A stretch of 64,000 bases of DNA from Polynucleobacter sp. IMCC 30228 (GTDB lineage Bacteria; Pseudomonadota; Gammaproteobacteria; Burkholderiales; Burkholderiaceae), in the NCBI RefSeq assembly GCF_021395205.1, contig NZ_JAJVCS010000005.1:62001-126000 (forward strand), written 5' to 3'. This document shows positions 8,976 through 18,778 of the stretch, one piece after another. The notes below the pieces were generated by a model, which ran no database searches, was not told the origin of the DNA, and saw only the letters and a program-made list of their open reading frames with translations. Each line of letters starts with the position of its first letter. Positions within the stretch are counted from its first letter, which is position 1. Position numbers and translations under genes: made by a program.

Positions 8976-9454
8976 TAGTTATATATTCGGCTTTATTTTT
9001 CTCTATATCAGTAATAGTTCACTCCATAGTGCAGAGATATATTAAATGTAATTCAGTTATTTCGTTTGCTATCATTAGCAGTTTTTTAGGCTTAATTTTA
9101 TTTTGGAAATCTTATTTAGATTTTTTTATATCAATTCAATCTTTATCAATATTATTTTCCTATTTCTTTATGTGTGAACTATATATTTTCTTTTTCACGT
9201 TAATTATGAGTAGTATTTCTGCAAATCTAATTCTAGACATAGGTTTTAATAAAAAAATTAAAATTAGTAACGAAATTACTAATTATGAAAAAATGGTAGA
9301 TGCTAGGGTAGCTAGATTGTTAAATAATAAATTTTTAATTGAAATTGATGGAGTATTAAGTACTACTAATAAAGGTAAAGTACTCAATAAAAGTTTTTTT
9401 TATATGAAAAATTTCTTCAGACACAAGAATTTAACTAGCAATATAAATATATAA
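8972..9454 (+). CDS. Small 3-TM membrane protein with winged-helix-like tail (pair 2, B)
   Basis: A 160-residue partner, joined to the previous gene by a 4-nt overlap. Three hydrophobic helices lie at about residues 2-20, 27-45 and 53-80. The tail carries MVDARVARLLNNKFLIEI and TTNKGKVL, aligning by eye with the 3196-3732 protein. The C-terminus is aromatic and basic. A large polytopic protein gene starts 3 nt downstream. The gene is very AT-rich. No catalytic residues are evident. Translational coupling with its partner suggests a fixed ratio of the two proteins. Confidence 0.66.
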   Translation: MIVIYSALFFSISVIVHSIVQRYIKCNSVISFAIISSFLGLILFWKSYLDFFISIQSLSILFSYFFMCELYIFFFTLIMSSISANLILDIGFNKKIKISNEITNYEKMVDARVARLLNNKFLIEIDGVLSTTNKGKVLNKSFFYMKNFFRHKNLTSNINI

Positions 9455-9457
9455 AAT

Positions 9458-10837
9458 ATGAATTTATATGGTTTATCCAGACTTTGGATGCTAGCTGTTG
9501 CAGTAACAGCCCTATATTTATGGATTGTTGGTGGCTGGTTTCACCTTGAGCTATTAAATATTTCAGAATATGCTAGCTCAAGAGGGCTGCAGGCAATTTT
9601 TGACTGGACCTACTTCGATTCTAATCCCACAAGATTACGCATATTAAGTGATTTCCTTGAGGTTATTGACGCAATATTTAGGCCATATTCCAATAATTTA
9701 TTTTCACATCATCCAAGCATTACATTTACAAGTTTAATAATTGCTATTACAACGCCATTTTTCTTTTATGGAGCAATTAGATCAATGGGCCTATCACGAA
9801 TAGAGGCGCTACTCTTCACTGGCTTATTTATTTCTTCAATAGCATATCTATCTAGTTTTGTACCATACATAAGGCCTGCCAAAAGATTGGCTATGCTAGG
9901 ATTGTGCTGCTTAGTTTTTTTTGCATTTCGCTATAGGCTAACTGGAAAAGATTGGTATATTAGACTTGCACTTTTGGTGACATTCTGTAACTTTTTTTCT
10001 GATGAAGCTGGGTATATATTTTGGTTGATTCTCGGACTATTGATTTGGAATTATTCTACAAAATATTATAAGATATGGTATTTACTTCTTCCGCCAATAT
10101 TTTTTATAGTCTCTAAAGTTTTATTACCGCCAATATACGAAGAATTCGGTAAAACTGGTCCAAGAAATAGTGTATTAAATTCAGAAATGATTATTGGGTT
10201 ATTCCAGAATATTTTTACTATTAAATTTTGGAATCTTGCTATTGAGGATTTAGCGACAGCTGTTTCAGTTACTTTTGGTTTTATAAGTCCATCAATTAGT
10301 ATTACGGCTTTAATTTTAGTGGCTACCTTAATCTTTAGTTTTTACAAAAAATGGTCATTAGTAATTATTTGGCTAATTGCAATTAGCTTAACTAGTTTTT
10401 TCTTCACATTTATTGATGGAGTTAATACTACTAAAAATAACTTAGGTCAATTGACCTATTATTACCATGCCTCAATTGCCCCCCTTTCTATTTTATGTGT
10501 AATTTCTATATACCTAAACTTAAAGCCAATTTCAAAATATGCACTTTATTTACTGGCTTTACTTTGTATGTACACCACATTTACTAACTTTAATAATTTT
10601 CAAAAGATCAATGAAATTGTAAAAATAATTCATATCTATCCAATAGTTACAATTAATCCATTGGTATTTAATTCCAACCTACTTGTTAATAGATATGACG
10701 GATTATTAAAAGATTTAAATCTCTTACAAGAAGTAGAGCTTAGAAAGCAATTTGAATATTACATTGCAAATCCTATGGGAACGGATAATTACTCACAAAG
10801 ACTTAGAAAAATATTAGGCTTAAGCTCTAATAAATAA
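9458..10837 (+). CDS. Polytopic membrane protein, GT-C-like
   Basis: A 459-residue protein with about ten hydrophobic helices and a short C-terminal soluble tail of about 70 residues. The first extracytoplasmic loop holds acidic residues (EYASSRG, then FDWTYFDSN) where GT-C glycosyltransferases carry their catalytic Asp/Glu, and FFSDEAGY lies mid-protein. No named family is recognised with certainty. Its place in a run of three consecutive large membrane proteins, behind a GT2/GtrA pair, suggests a polyprenyl-phosphate-sugar-dependent glycosyltransferase. A weak AT-only inverted repeat surrounds the start codon. The next gene begins 10 nt after the stop, inside a strong hairpin. Confidence 0.6.
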   Translation: MNLYGLSRLWMLAVAVTALYLWIVGGWFHLELLNISEYASSRGLQAIFDWTYFDSNPTRLRILSDFLEVIDAIFRPYSNNLFSHHPSITFTSLIIAITTPFFFYGAIRSMGLSRIEALLFTGLFISSIAYLSSFVPYIRPAKRLAMLGLCCLVFFAFRYRLTGKDWYIRLALLVTFCNFFSDEAGYIFWLILGLLIWNYSTKYYKIWYLLLPPIFFIVSKVLLPPIYEEFGKTGPRNSVLNSEMIIGLFQNIFTIKFWNLAIEDLATAVSVTFGFISPSISITALILVATLIFSFYKKWSLVIIWLIAISLTSFFFTFIDGVNTTKNNLGQLTYYYHASIAPLSILCVISIYLNLKPISKYALYLLALLCMYTTFTNFNNFQKINEIVKIIHIYPIVTINPLVFNSNLLVNRYDGLLKDLNLLQEVELRKQFEYYIANPMGTDNYSQRLRKILGLSSNK

Positions 10838-10900
10838 TATAGACAATATGAAATTTTTTATAGCCCCAAACAAAAAAAAATTCATATTGTCTATATTTTT
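10836..10900 (+). promoter_or_regulatory. Perfect 17-bp hairpin containing the start codon of the next gene
   Basis: Arm 1 (10836-10852, AATATAGACAATATGAA) and arm 2 (10881-10897, TTCATATTGTCTATATT) are exact reverse complements. Inside them, T6 (10854-10859) can pair with the A9 run (10872-10880), leaving a loop of about 15 nt. A T run follows at 10896-10901. The hairpin begins in the stop codon of the upstream gene and contains the ATG at 10848. It could act as an intrinsic terminator, as an attenuator, or to hide the start codon. Confidence 0.75.
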
Positions 10901-12446
10901 TATTTGCTTATCCATAGCTACTTTTTTTATTAGCTTTAATGCTGCTTTAAAGCTAAAAATGGATACTGAGCCACCTTATTGGGTTTGGGCTGCAGTTCCG
11001 CCTGCGTTTTCAAATGTAGCATTTGGAACGCGTCGATTTATGACATTAGATTTTATACATATAAAATTTAATGATGGAACTATTAATACTAGCGCAGCTA
11101 CGATAAATAAGGGGATGGCTGAATTAAAAAATGTTAAAAAAACAAGTGAAATGAAAGAACTGACGATGCCAGGAGAGGATAAAGGTATTGTTATTCTAAT
11201 TGAGCTTGCATTTAAATTATTTGGCTTTAAGGTGGAGGGCGTTCTTTATATTTATTATTTAATATTAGGATTTGCTGGGATTATATTTGCTTATGCTTAT
11301 CGTCATAATCCTTATGCTTTATTATTATTAGCAACATTTTACTTCTGTCATAGACTTATTCTTCCGATGATTAAATATGATGGACAATTAGCAGGAGTTT
11401 TGGCGTTGCGATGCATTCCATTATTAGCTCTAATACCATTATTACACTGCATATTATTTTTTTTTGAAAAAAAGATTAGGCTTTTACAATTTGTATTGGT
11501 ATTTTTTCAGATTGGGTTACTTACATTCATCATCTTTGTAAGATCTACAACAGTTTGGATGTTTGCTCTGATTATAATAATTAGTATTGTTGTTCTTACA
11601 TTGAGAAAAGAGCCTAATTTAATCAATATAGAAAAATATCATTTCAAAATATATCCCGCAGCCTTAATTCTTACTTTTTTAGTATTTTTCTACTCAACGT
11701 TAAACTTATTTTTGTACAGAGGATTGCCGGATGAGTACTATAAAAAAGGGCAAATTGCAACAAGAGTATTTTGGCACAACATATATTCAGGGTTTGCTTT
11801 TAATCCAAATTTTTCTATTCGAGAGCAATTACGCATCGATGACTTCACCACTCTAGAGGCAGTTGAAAAATTCTTAAAAGATAATGGACGAGCTAATGAA
11901 TGGGCTATTATTAATGGACCTTCCGAAAACTATACAACTATTAGTTGGACTCCTTATGATTTAGTCGTTAAAGAGCTAGTAGTTGATCGCTGTTCATCAT
12001 ATTTTTTAGATTGTATTACTAGTTTTTTTTGGTATAAACCTATTGCAATGATTGGGACTATTGCCTGGGTGTATGGATTGAAGAAATATCCTCCAAATAT
12101 AGATTTATTTGTTTCGAAACACCAGGAAATTGGTAACGTAGTAAAAGAACAATTTATTTTTACCTCTAATCAACTGGATAGATACGGAGAAAGAGGTTTT
12201 TATTGGATCTTACGAATTTCTTTTTTTGCGTTGTTATTTTATTTGTTAGCAAGAATATACCCTTGCAAGGAAAAAGCCATACCTGTAGTGGCAACATCTG
12301 GAATACTATTTTTCGGGAGCATGGTCCCTTCTATTGTAGGATACGCTGCCCCGCATACTATAGCCGAACTTGCACTTACAACACCCTTATTTTTAGTTAC
12401 ATTAGCATCATTACTCCCTCTATTGGGGGGAAAAGATGTTAAATAA
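10848..12446 (+). CDS. Polytopic membrane protein, GT-C-like
   Basis: A 532-residue protein with about eleven hydrophobic helices. After the first helix (residues 12-30) comes a long periplasmic-type loop of about 90 residues with MDTEPPYWVW and several acidic residues, where a GT-C active site would lie. A second soluble loop near residues 290-400 follows. I do not recognise the family by name. The start at 10848 has no visible ribosome site and lies inside a perfect hairpin, so expression is probably restricted. The next in-frame Met is near residue 37, after the first helix, so the upstream start is preferred. It overlaps the next gene by 11 nt. Confidence 0.6.
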   Translation: MKFFIAPNKKKFILSIFFICLSIATFFISFNAALKLKMDTEPPYWVWAAVPPAFSNVAFGTRRFMTLDFIHIKFNDGTINTSAATINKGMAELKNVKKTSEMKELTMPGEDKGIVILIELAFKLFGFKVEGVLYIYYLILGFAGIIFAYAYRHNPYALLLLATFYFCHRLILPMIKYDGQLAGVLALRCIPLLALIPLLHCILFFFEKKIRLLQFVLVFFQIGLLTFIIFVRSTTVWMFALIIIISIVVLTLRKEPNLINIEKYHFKIYPAALILTFLVFFYSTLNLFLYRGLPDEYYKKGQIATRVFWHNIYSGFAFNPNFSIREQLRIDDFTTLEAVEKFLKDNGRANEWAIINGPSENYTTISWTPYDLVVKELVVDRCSSYFLDCITSFFWYKPIAMIGTIAWVYGLKKYPPNIDLFVSKHQEIGNVVKEQFIFTSNQLDRYGERGFYWILRISFFALLFYLLARIYPCKEKAIPVVATSGILFFGSMVPSIVGYAAPHTIAELALTTPLFLVTLASLLPLLGGKDVK

Positions 12447-14556
12447 AAAGATATATTTTATGCAAAATAATGACCAAGATCAAATGCTGAGATTTATTGG
12501 GATATTTATTTTAATAATAGTATCTTTTTTTTATATTTTAATTAAATCAACCTTTGTCAGTAATCAACTATATCTTTACGTAGCCTTTTTTACTGGCATG
12601 GTTTTATTTATACCCTTAGCTATCTTCTTGGGAAATTTCATAGCACGTACAGATTTTTATCAAAAATATAAGTCTTCTTCAAAAATAAATTTTATATTTT
12701 TTTTGTTACCCCTGTTTGTATTTTCATATGGATTAATTGGCATAGATCGTGTTGTATATTCACTCGAATACAAGAATATTTTAGATATAGATGGATTTCA
12801 GTTTTCGAATAAAAGATTTATTTATGGGTTTGTTGTTAGCTTTATAAGTCTACTTGCCGTAACTTATTTTAATTTTAAAAAATTTAAATATCAAAATATA
12901 GTAATAGCAGGATTTATCTTTATATTTATCTTGTCATTATTTAGGCCTGAAATGGGACATGATACTTTATCCTATGATCCATATATAGGACCAGCGAGTT
13001 CAGTTGCTCTTGGTTTAAGTCCATTTACTGACGTTTTTTCTCAATATGGCTTAAATTACCTTCTCATTACTTTAGCTTTGTATATTTTGCCTTGGTCCTT
13101 ATTTAGTGTAAGTTTGGTCGTAGCAGCATTGGATCAATTTTATATATTAGTAGTCATATTAATCTGCATCAGTATTTCTAGAAATAAGATTAGATCGACA
13201 GTATTAGCTTCTTTTTTAGTATTGTTTTTAATTAGTGCATTTTTATACAACCCCACATATACACCATCAGCACTTTCATTTCGGTACCTCCCCCCTTTAT
13301 TTTTAATATATAGCTTTACAAGGTTAAATTTTAACAAGACCTTTTCAATTCTTTCTGTTTGTATTTTTTTTGTCGCCTGCTTATGGTCCTTAGAATCTTT
13401 TATTTATAGTTTAATTGTTTACCAAGCCTATATTATTTTTCAAGAATTATCAAAAAATTCTTTCCAAATTAAAAGGGTGCTAATCCAATCTGGAAAATTA
13501 CAATTACTATCTTTAGTTCCCCATCTATGCCTCATTACGCTAAGTTTATTATTTTTCAAGAGTTGGCCAAGGTACGATATTTATTTTGAGCTTATAAAAA
13601 GCCAAGTATCCTCTAGCGGTTGGATAGTAGCCCCAGATCCACAAATTCGTACTTACATTTTATTTGGCTTATTTTATTCTATTAGCGTTGGCTATACTGC
13701 ATTTAAGTTATGGACTTTGAAAGGAGATTCCCGCGACCTAAGAAATGTAATTATCTTAGGCTGTATTAGTTTACTTGGAATTATGCAGCTTTCCTATTAT
13801 GCAGGAAGAGCTGTAACTCCAGTCCTAGTGTTTATTTCTTTCCCTTTAGTAATAATTGCTATTTATTTTTATGACCGCTTAATATCGGAATATAAATTTT
13901 GGCAGATCAGCACAAATCTCTTTTCACCAAAAAATATAATAGCAATATTATTTTTTATTTTTATAATTAGCTTTAGTTTATTTGGCGGGGTATTATTTGA
14001 TAGGTTATTTCGACCAGTAAGCCCTATAAGATCTAATAGCATAATTTTGCGCGAATGTTTTCTGCCCAAATTAAATAAAGACTGCTTCAAACGTAGTTTT
14101 TATGCAGGAATTAAAGATAAGTTTCAATGGCCTACTGGCTTTATTGGGCCAAATTCAATTACTTCTAGCGCCTCCCAAAATCTTTGGCAATTAATTCCGA
14201 CAGGAATGGGAGGTGAAAATATTGCAATGTATATAATGGCAAAAAAGTGGTTCAGTGATAGTGATGGGTATATTTTTACATGGGACTCCGCAACCCTCTT
14301 TTTTGCTCTTCGTAAAAATAACCCATTGGGATTAACGCATTCAATGGTAGATGATAGGTCTCAAATTTTGAGAGCAAGAGCATACGCTAATATTAATGAC
14401 ATCAGTAGCGTTGGCAAAGTAATAATCGTTGGTGATATGTCCAGGCAACCATTAGAACAAGAAATTTTTCAAATGCTAAAAGATAAAAACAAATTAACTG
14501 CAATTGAATCTTTTGGTGGTGTAAATGTATATCGAATCAGAAATTCTGAAGATTAA
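12436..14556 (+). CDS. Large polytopic membrane protein, GT-C-like
   Basis: A 706-residue protein with about thirteen helices and a C-terminal soluble domain of about 170 residues. Between helices lies RPEMGHDTLSYDPYIGPA, then FTDVFSQYG, a pattern I associate with large uncharacterised glycosyltransferase-like membrane proteins in polysaccharide clusters; the Asp/Glu residues there are the likely catalytic ones. The C-terminal part has alternating strands and helices and probably lies in the periplasm. It overlaps the preceding gene by 11 nt and ends the plus-strand operon, converging on the 14633 gene. No strong terminator is visible between them. Sugar specificity unknown. Confidence 0.62.
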   Translation: MLNKKIYFMQNNDQDQMLRFIGIFILIIVSFFYILIKSTFVSNQLYLYVAFFTGMVLFIPLAIFLGNFIARTDFYQKYKSSSKINFIFFLLPLFVFSYGLIGIDRVVYSLEYKNILDIDGFQFSNKRFIYGFVVSFISLLAVTYFNFKKFKYQNIVIAGFIFIFILSLFRPEMGHDTLSYDPYIGPASSVALGLSPFTDVFSQYGLNYLLITLALYILPWSLFSVSLVVAALDQFYILVVILICISISRNKIRSTVLASFLVLFLISAFLYNPTYTPSALSFRYLPPLFLIYSFTRLNFNKTFSILSVCIFFVACLWSLESFIYSLIVYQAYIIFQELSKNSFQIKRVLIQSGKLQLLSLVPHLCLITLSLLFFKSWPRYDIYFELIKSQVSSSGWIVAPDPQIRTYILFGLFYSISVGYTAFKLWTLKGDSRDLRNVIILGCISLLGIMQLSYYAGRAVTPVLVFISFPLVIIAIYFYDRLISEYKFWQISTNLFSPKNIIAILFFIFIISFSLFGGVLFDRLFRPVSPIRSNSIILRECFLPKLNKDCFKRSFYAGIKDKFQWPTGFIGPNSITSSASQNLWQLIPTGMGGENIAMYIMAKKWFSDSDGYIFTWDSATLFFALRKNNPLGLTHSMVDDRSQILRARAYANINDISSVGKVIIVGDMSRQPLEQEIFQMLKDKNKLTAIESFGGVNVYRIRNSED

Positions 14557-14632
14557 ATAAAGCTAATGTTTTAAATATAATAAAATTTAGAATTATTCTC
14601 ATTATATGTCCACTATTCGGGTAAGGATGAAT

Positions 14633-16240
14633 TTATAAATTATCAATAATGCAAGCATGGATTTTTTGTTGATTTGAGTAGCCCGTAAGCCACTCCCTAC
14701 AATTATTTTTACTAGCAATTTCGTTTAGTATATTTAAATGATCTAATTCGGATTGATCGCTAATCTTTAGCGGGGCGCTTAAAATAGGGTCCCATCTTTC
14801 AACCCACATTACTGCAGTCCCTGATTCAAAGACTTTCGGTTGTGTCAAAAATTCAATATTTGGAAATACTTTTTTAACAAGCGGGTAATCATTTGAAAAT
14901 TCATTGGTATTCAGTAGTCTTAGTCCTTTACTCAAATCTATGACTCCACTGGTTTCATATTCTCCCATTCCATTAATTATGATGACTTGAACTGGTCTTT
15001 TAAGGCTTGTTAAATAATCAAATACTTCCCATGAGATTCCAGAAAGCCCAACCGATCTATTGACTACTATCCAATTATGGGCGTAATCAAATTTAAAAAT
15101 AGAGATGATAAATATAAGGATAGGAATAAATTTAATAAAAATATTTTTTGTAGTAGATCCAATTGCAATAGATATTGCAATTGAGGTGAGCCCTCCAAGA
15201 ATGCAGGATAATTCAAAGAATGTCGTTCCGGCCCCTCTTTTATACAAGCCTATTCCCAAAAGTAAGGCTGTAAAAATACAGGAAGCAATTATTGGTAGCC
15301 CACGAAACTCTCTTCTTCGGCATAATTCTACAGCCATAAAAATTGTACAACCTAGCCAAAAATAAAAAATTTTGTCATAGCCATATGCAGTTTGAAATAA
15401 TTTAAAGTTTTGAGCCCAAAATCCCGTTTCCCCGCCTATTGATTTTAGAAAGCCAGCTGCATTAATAAGTGCAATTAATGTGGCATGAAGATTGAAGAGG
15501 TATAGAAAATAAAAAATAAGTACAAATGCACTTACTGTGGTGAATCCCGAAAATATCATACGCATAAAAATTACTTTTGAATCTAGAGGTTTTTTTAATA
15601 TCATTAACAACACAGGAATACTTGATATACCAAGTAAAGTAATTTTATTTGAAGCGGCCAATCCAGATATAAATGAAAGTATTAATAAATGATTCCAAGT
15701 GAATTTACTATCTTTGCGATATACATGAATTGTGAGATATGCAGATAATGAAATTATTACCATTGAAAATGCTAAATAATCTGGCAGTAAAAAGTAATAA
15801 AAGCCAGCATTTACAGTTGCAAATAAAATAGTTGGGCCCAGAAAGAAAATGCAGGCTTTATCTGAAAAAGTAAGGAACTGATCTCTTGCAACTTTTAAAT
15901 AAATTATCAGCATAAATAAATTTGTAGCTGCAGTACTTAAAATTGAAAAAATATCTAGATTTTCTTTAGTTAGACCCGCACCATTAACCTTTTCGCTTGC
16001 CCAAAAAATTAAGAGTTGTATTAAGCTAGTAAACTGTCCTTGTGCCGTCCAGACCGTTCCTCCTTCGCCACTCAAAATCCGTAATGCCGTAAAGTATCGA
16101 AATGCAATACTTTCATTAGAAAATGGAAGTTGCGATCCTCCGGTGAGAATCAAAAATTCAAGTGGAATTGCATAAATAAGCGCCGCAAAAAGTGCTAGCC
16201 CTATCTCTAGATAATAATTGGATTTCTGTGAGATTTTCAT
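14633..16240 (-). CDS. Polytopic membrane protein, GT-C-like
   Basis: A 535-residue protein on the minus strand with about ten helices in the first 380 residues, then a soluble domain of about 150 residues. The first loop has FSNESIAFRYFTALRILSG, with an acidic residue where the GT-C catalytic Asp/Glu is expected, then a TVWTAQGQF stretch. The C-terminal domain (INGMGEYETSG, MWVERWDP) is probably periplasmic and may bind acceptor. It lies 11 nt after the YfhO-like gene and is probably co-transcribed with it. No named family can be assigned from sequence alone. Confidence 0.6.
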   Translation of the reverse strand: MKISQKSNYYLEIGLALFAALIYAIPLEFLILTGGSQLPFSNESIAFRYFTALRILSGEGGTVWTAQGQFTSLIQLLIFWASEKVNGAGLTKENLDIFSILSTAATNLFMLIIYLKVARDQFLTFSDKACIFFLGPTILFATVNAGFYYFLLPDYLAFSMVIISLSAYLTIHVYRKDSKFTWNHLLILSFISGLAASNKITLLGISSIPVLLMILKKPLDSKVIFMRMIFSGFTTVSAFVLIFYFLYLFNLHATLIALINAAGFLKSIGGETGFWAQNFKLFQTAYGYDKIFYFWLGCTIFMAVELCRRREFRGLPIIASCIFTALLLGIGLYKRGAGTTFFELSCILGGLTSIAISIAIGSTTKNIFIKFIPILIFIISIFKFDYAHNWIVVNRSVGLSGISWEVFDYLTSLKRPVQVIIINGMGEYETSGVIDLSKGLRLLNTNEFSNDYPLVKKVFPNIEFLTQPKVFESGTAVMWVERWDPILSAPLKISDQSELDHLNILNEIASKNNCREWLTGYSNQQKIHACIIDNL

Positions 16241-16251
16241 ATAAATAAAAA

Positions 16252-18546
16252 TTATCTAGCTAGCCAATCGATTGGTTTCTTAAGAAAGCTATATGGAGGC
16301 ATATATTTCAATACTATTGTATGTTTGCCTGGGCTTAATTCTAAGCCAAATTGCGCATGATTTACCCTAACTAATCTAGTTTTATAGTTATCAACTTCAG
16401 CAATCCAGTATGGATTCCATGTATTTGCTATGACTAAAAATGAATCATATTCTGCATTAGTTGCTAATATAATTTCATCTGGAGAATATTTCATAACTAT
16501 AACTTTCCCGCTAGAAAGATTATTGCTTTTCTTGGGAGTAAAAGTATCACTTTTTTGTATGATTACAGATTTTCTTAGTTCTTCTAGGCTCATTGAGTAT
16601 AAGCGATTCAAGGTATCAGCCTTATCTGAAGTTAGCTTAATAGACTCCACTAATCTAAATCTTGGTAGACTATTTTCTAATTCATATATATATATATCTT
16701 TACCTTTCAGCTTTTTTTTATTGAACTGATAATAGTCCCAAAATGGCTGAAAGAATGAGATGTTTTGAGGCAGCCTCATTTCGGGGGGTTGCCGCTCACC
16801 CACTACCAGACCAGTGTTTCTGCTGCGATTCTCGGCCCAAGTGGGCTTATTAGAAATATCATGATAAAGCTTAACCCCCTCTCCTTGGAGGGGGTATGAG
16901 GATAGTAAAAAGCGTACATTCAATAATCTTAGCAAATTTAGGTTATATCTATTTTCAACATTAAATCCTTCTTTAAGAGCGACTTCGATCTTCTCATTTG
17001 GCAATAACCCAAGCCCTGGGGAAAATAAATCAGATCCTAGAAAGATAAAATTATCCTCGGCTTTTCCAGTGTCAACACCAAATATTTTTTTGTTATAGGG
17101 ATTTATATTAAAAGTAGGTGTTAACATTTTTAGCCACAGATCACGATATACACTTGGGTAAAGATTGGCCCAACCATCAACTGTTTCTAGCCCTTGAGCA
17201 TATGCATATGCCGGCTGTAATGGCAGTACACTTGCAACCCTAAAAATGTCAGGAATTTCTCGTAACTCATCAAGTGCTTTTATCTGATAATTTTTTTCGC
17301 CCCAATCATGAACCCCCAAATCATAAAATAAATGAATTTTTGGCGTAATAAGTAAAACTAAAGCTAGTGATACAGTAAAAATCACGATTAAAAATTTTGC
17401 TAGTAGTATTTTTTTCCATAACAGCCAAGCTAGACGAAAAGATAATGTTAAGCCACATGCAATTAAGAAGGGGGCTGGTATTTGAAAAAACCTTCCCATA
17501 TAAACGCCTTTAATAAAAGGCAAAAGATTCGATAAAATTAACTGTAAACTAATCCATGCCCATTTTTGGGAAAGGAGAAAAAATATTGCTGAAACTCCAA
17601 AAAAATTAATAGATACTCTTTTACTTTCACCGCAAATTTTCATACTATAAAAACTTAATACCATCCCAACCATAAAAATTAATACTGGAAGATTCATTGT
17701 TAATAAGGTTAAGAAATTACTTTGACCAAACAAATCAAATTGAAGCTGTCTATAAAATAGACCATCAACTGAGAATGAGAGAGATTCAATGTCCCAACCA
17801 ACTCTATGCGATTGTGACCCATTGATTGAAATTGCTAATAATTGGGGCGCAGTAAAAATACAAAGTACACAAGTGAAAACTAGAAAAGGCCAAAAAAAAT
17901 GGCTTATCTTAATTCTACGTATTATTAGAAACCATAAAAAACAAAAAAATAAAATATAAGGAACGCCAAAGGTAAAAGTTGTAGTAAAGGAAATTAATAA
18001 AGCACTTAGAAAGCATTTAAAGTATTTTTTGGTCCCATGTATTGAATGATCGAGTAGCCAAAGAATTAGGGGAATTCCAGGAAGCGTAAATAAAGCTCCT
18101 ACTGTATAAAAAGAAAAAGAAGCAAAAAGCAAGGCAACTAAAAAAGCCCATGATTCTTCAAGTTTAAGTTGTTCTTTTGCAACCTTGATGGCAAAGTAAG
18201 AAGCCACGAAATACTGTAAAAACCGATGCATACCATTTGCTAGCCAAGCCGGAAGAAATTTGAATAGAAAATATTCTGGGCCATAAGGATTAGCATTTCC
18301 CCAAAAGGCTAACCTATCTAGTCCACCCGCTACAAATGGAGACCAAAGGGAAAGATTTCTATCTTCAAACGATAAAGCCTTGAGGGCGGGGATAGTTTCT
18401 AGTCCGCTACCATAGCCATACATCCAAGAAAGAGGACCTAATAGCCAAGACTCAAAAGAGAAAAGGAAGGCTATTAGAGTGGAAAAAAGAAGGTCTCTAT
18501 TAAAATGCGGGTAAAGTTTAAAATATTTTATAAATGCACTCAACAT
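16252..18546 (-). CDS. YfhO-like polytopic membrane protein
   Basis: A 764-residue protein with about twelve helices up to residue 400, then a large periplasmic part. Family signs are the first loop (DRNLSLWSPFVAGGLDR, then NANPYGPE), the TVDGWANLYPSVYR stretch in the soluble part, and the closing beta domain (NTWNPYWIAEVDN, PGKHTIVLKYMPP), which matches the end of YfhO proteins (PF09586). The 25104 gene has the same elements. YfhO proteins in Gram-positives help glycosylate lipoteichoic acid using undecaprenyl-phosphate sugars, so a donor-dependent GT-C role is likely here. A 14-nt AT dinucleotide tract lies inside the gene at 16684-16697. Confidence 0.72.
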   Translation of the reverse strand: MLSAFIKYFKLYPHFNRDLLFSTLIAFLFSFESWLLGPLSWMYGYGSGLETIPALKALSFEDRNLSLWSPFVAGGLDRLAFWGNANPYGPEYFLFKFLPAWLANGMHRFLQYFVASYFAIKVAKEQLKLEESWAFLVALLFASFSFYTVGALFTLPGIPLILWLLDHSIHGTKKYFKCFLSALLISFTTTFTFGVPYILFFCFLWFLIIRRIKISHFFWPFLVFTCVLCIFTAPQLLAISINGSQSHRVGWDIESLSFSVDGLFYRQLQFDLFGQSNFLTLLTMNLPVLIFMVGMVLSFYSMKICGESKRVSINFFGVSAIFFLLSQKWAWISLQLILSNLLPFIKGVYMGRFFQIPAPFLIACGLTLSFRLAWLLWKKILLAKFLIVIFTVSLALVLLITPKIHLFYDLGVHDWGEKNYQIKALDELREIPDIFRVASVLPLQPAYAYAQGLETVDGWANLYPSVYRDLWLKMLTPTFNINPYNKKIFGVDTGKAEDNFIFLGSDLFSPGLGLLPNEKIEVALKEGFNVENRYNLNLLRLLNVRFLLSSYPLQGEGVKLYHDISNKPTWAENRSRNTGLVVGERQPPEMRLPQNISFFQPFWDYYQFNKKKLKGKDIYIYELENSLPRFRLVESIKLTSDKADTLNRLYSMSLEELRKSVIIQKSDTFTPKKSNNLSSGKVIVMKYSPDEIILATNAEYDSFLVIANTWNPYWIAEVDNYKTRLVRVNHAQFGLELSPGKHTIVLKYMPPYSFLKKPIDWLAR

Positions 18547-18778
18547 ATTTAGATTAGTTTGAAATTAATATCCCATCTTAAGTCAAATTCAAATGAGAAA
18601 AGTGGAGAATTATTAAACAATAGAATAAAACTAGGGCTTTCAAATTAGCGCTACTTAAAATCTGATAGCATACGGCTATATTCTTACTAATGAGAATTAA
18701 TATGATAATTTATATTAAAAAAAATATTATTATAGAATAAGTAAATTATCGTATTATAGCGTTAAAGACTATTTAAAG

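Noticed and set aside
9442..9470. Inverted repeat ATATAAAT/ATTTATAT around the 9458 start codon
   Set aside because: A/T-only 8-bp arms are expected by chance here; unlike the 10836 hairpin it is weak.
12203..12442. 79-codon plus ORF overlapping the end of the 10848 gene
   Set aside because: Out-of-frame shadow of a membrane protein gene with no independent start signal.
18690..18715. Fur-box-like AATGAGAATTAATATGATAAT stretch
   Set aside because: Only a loose match in AT-rich DNA and no iron-related gene nearby.
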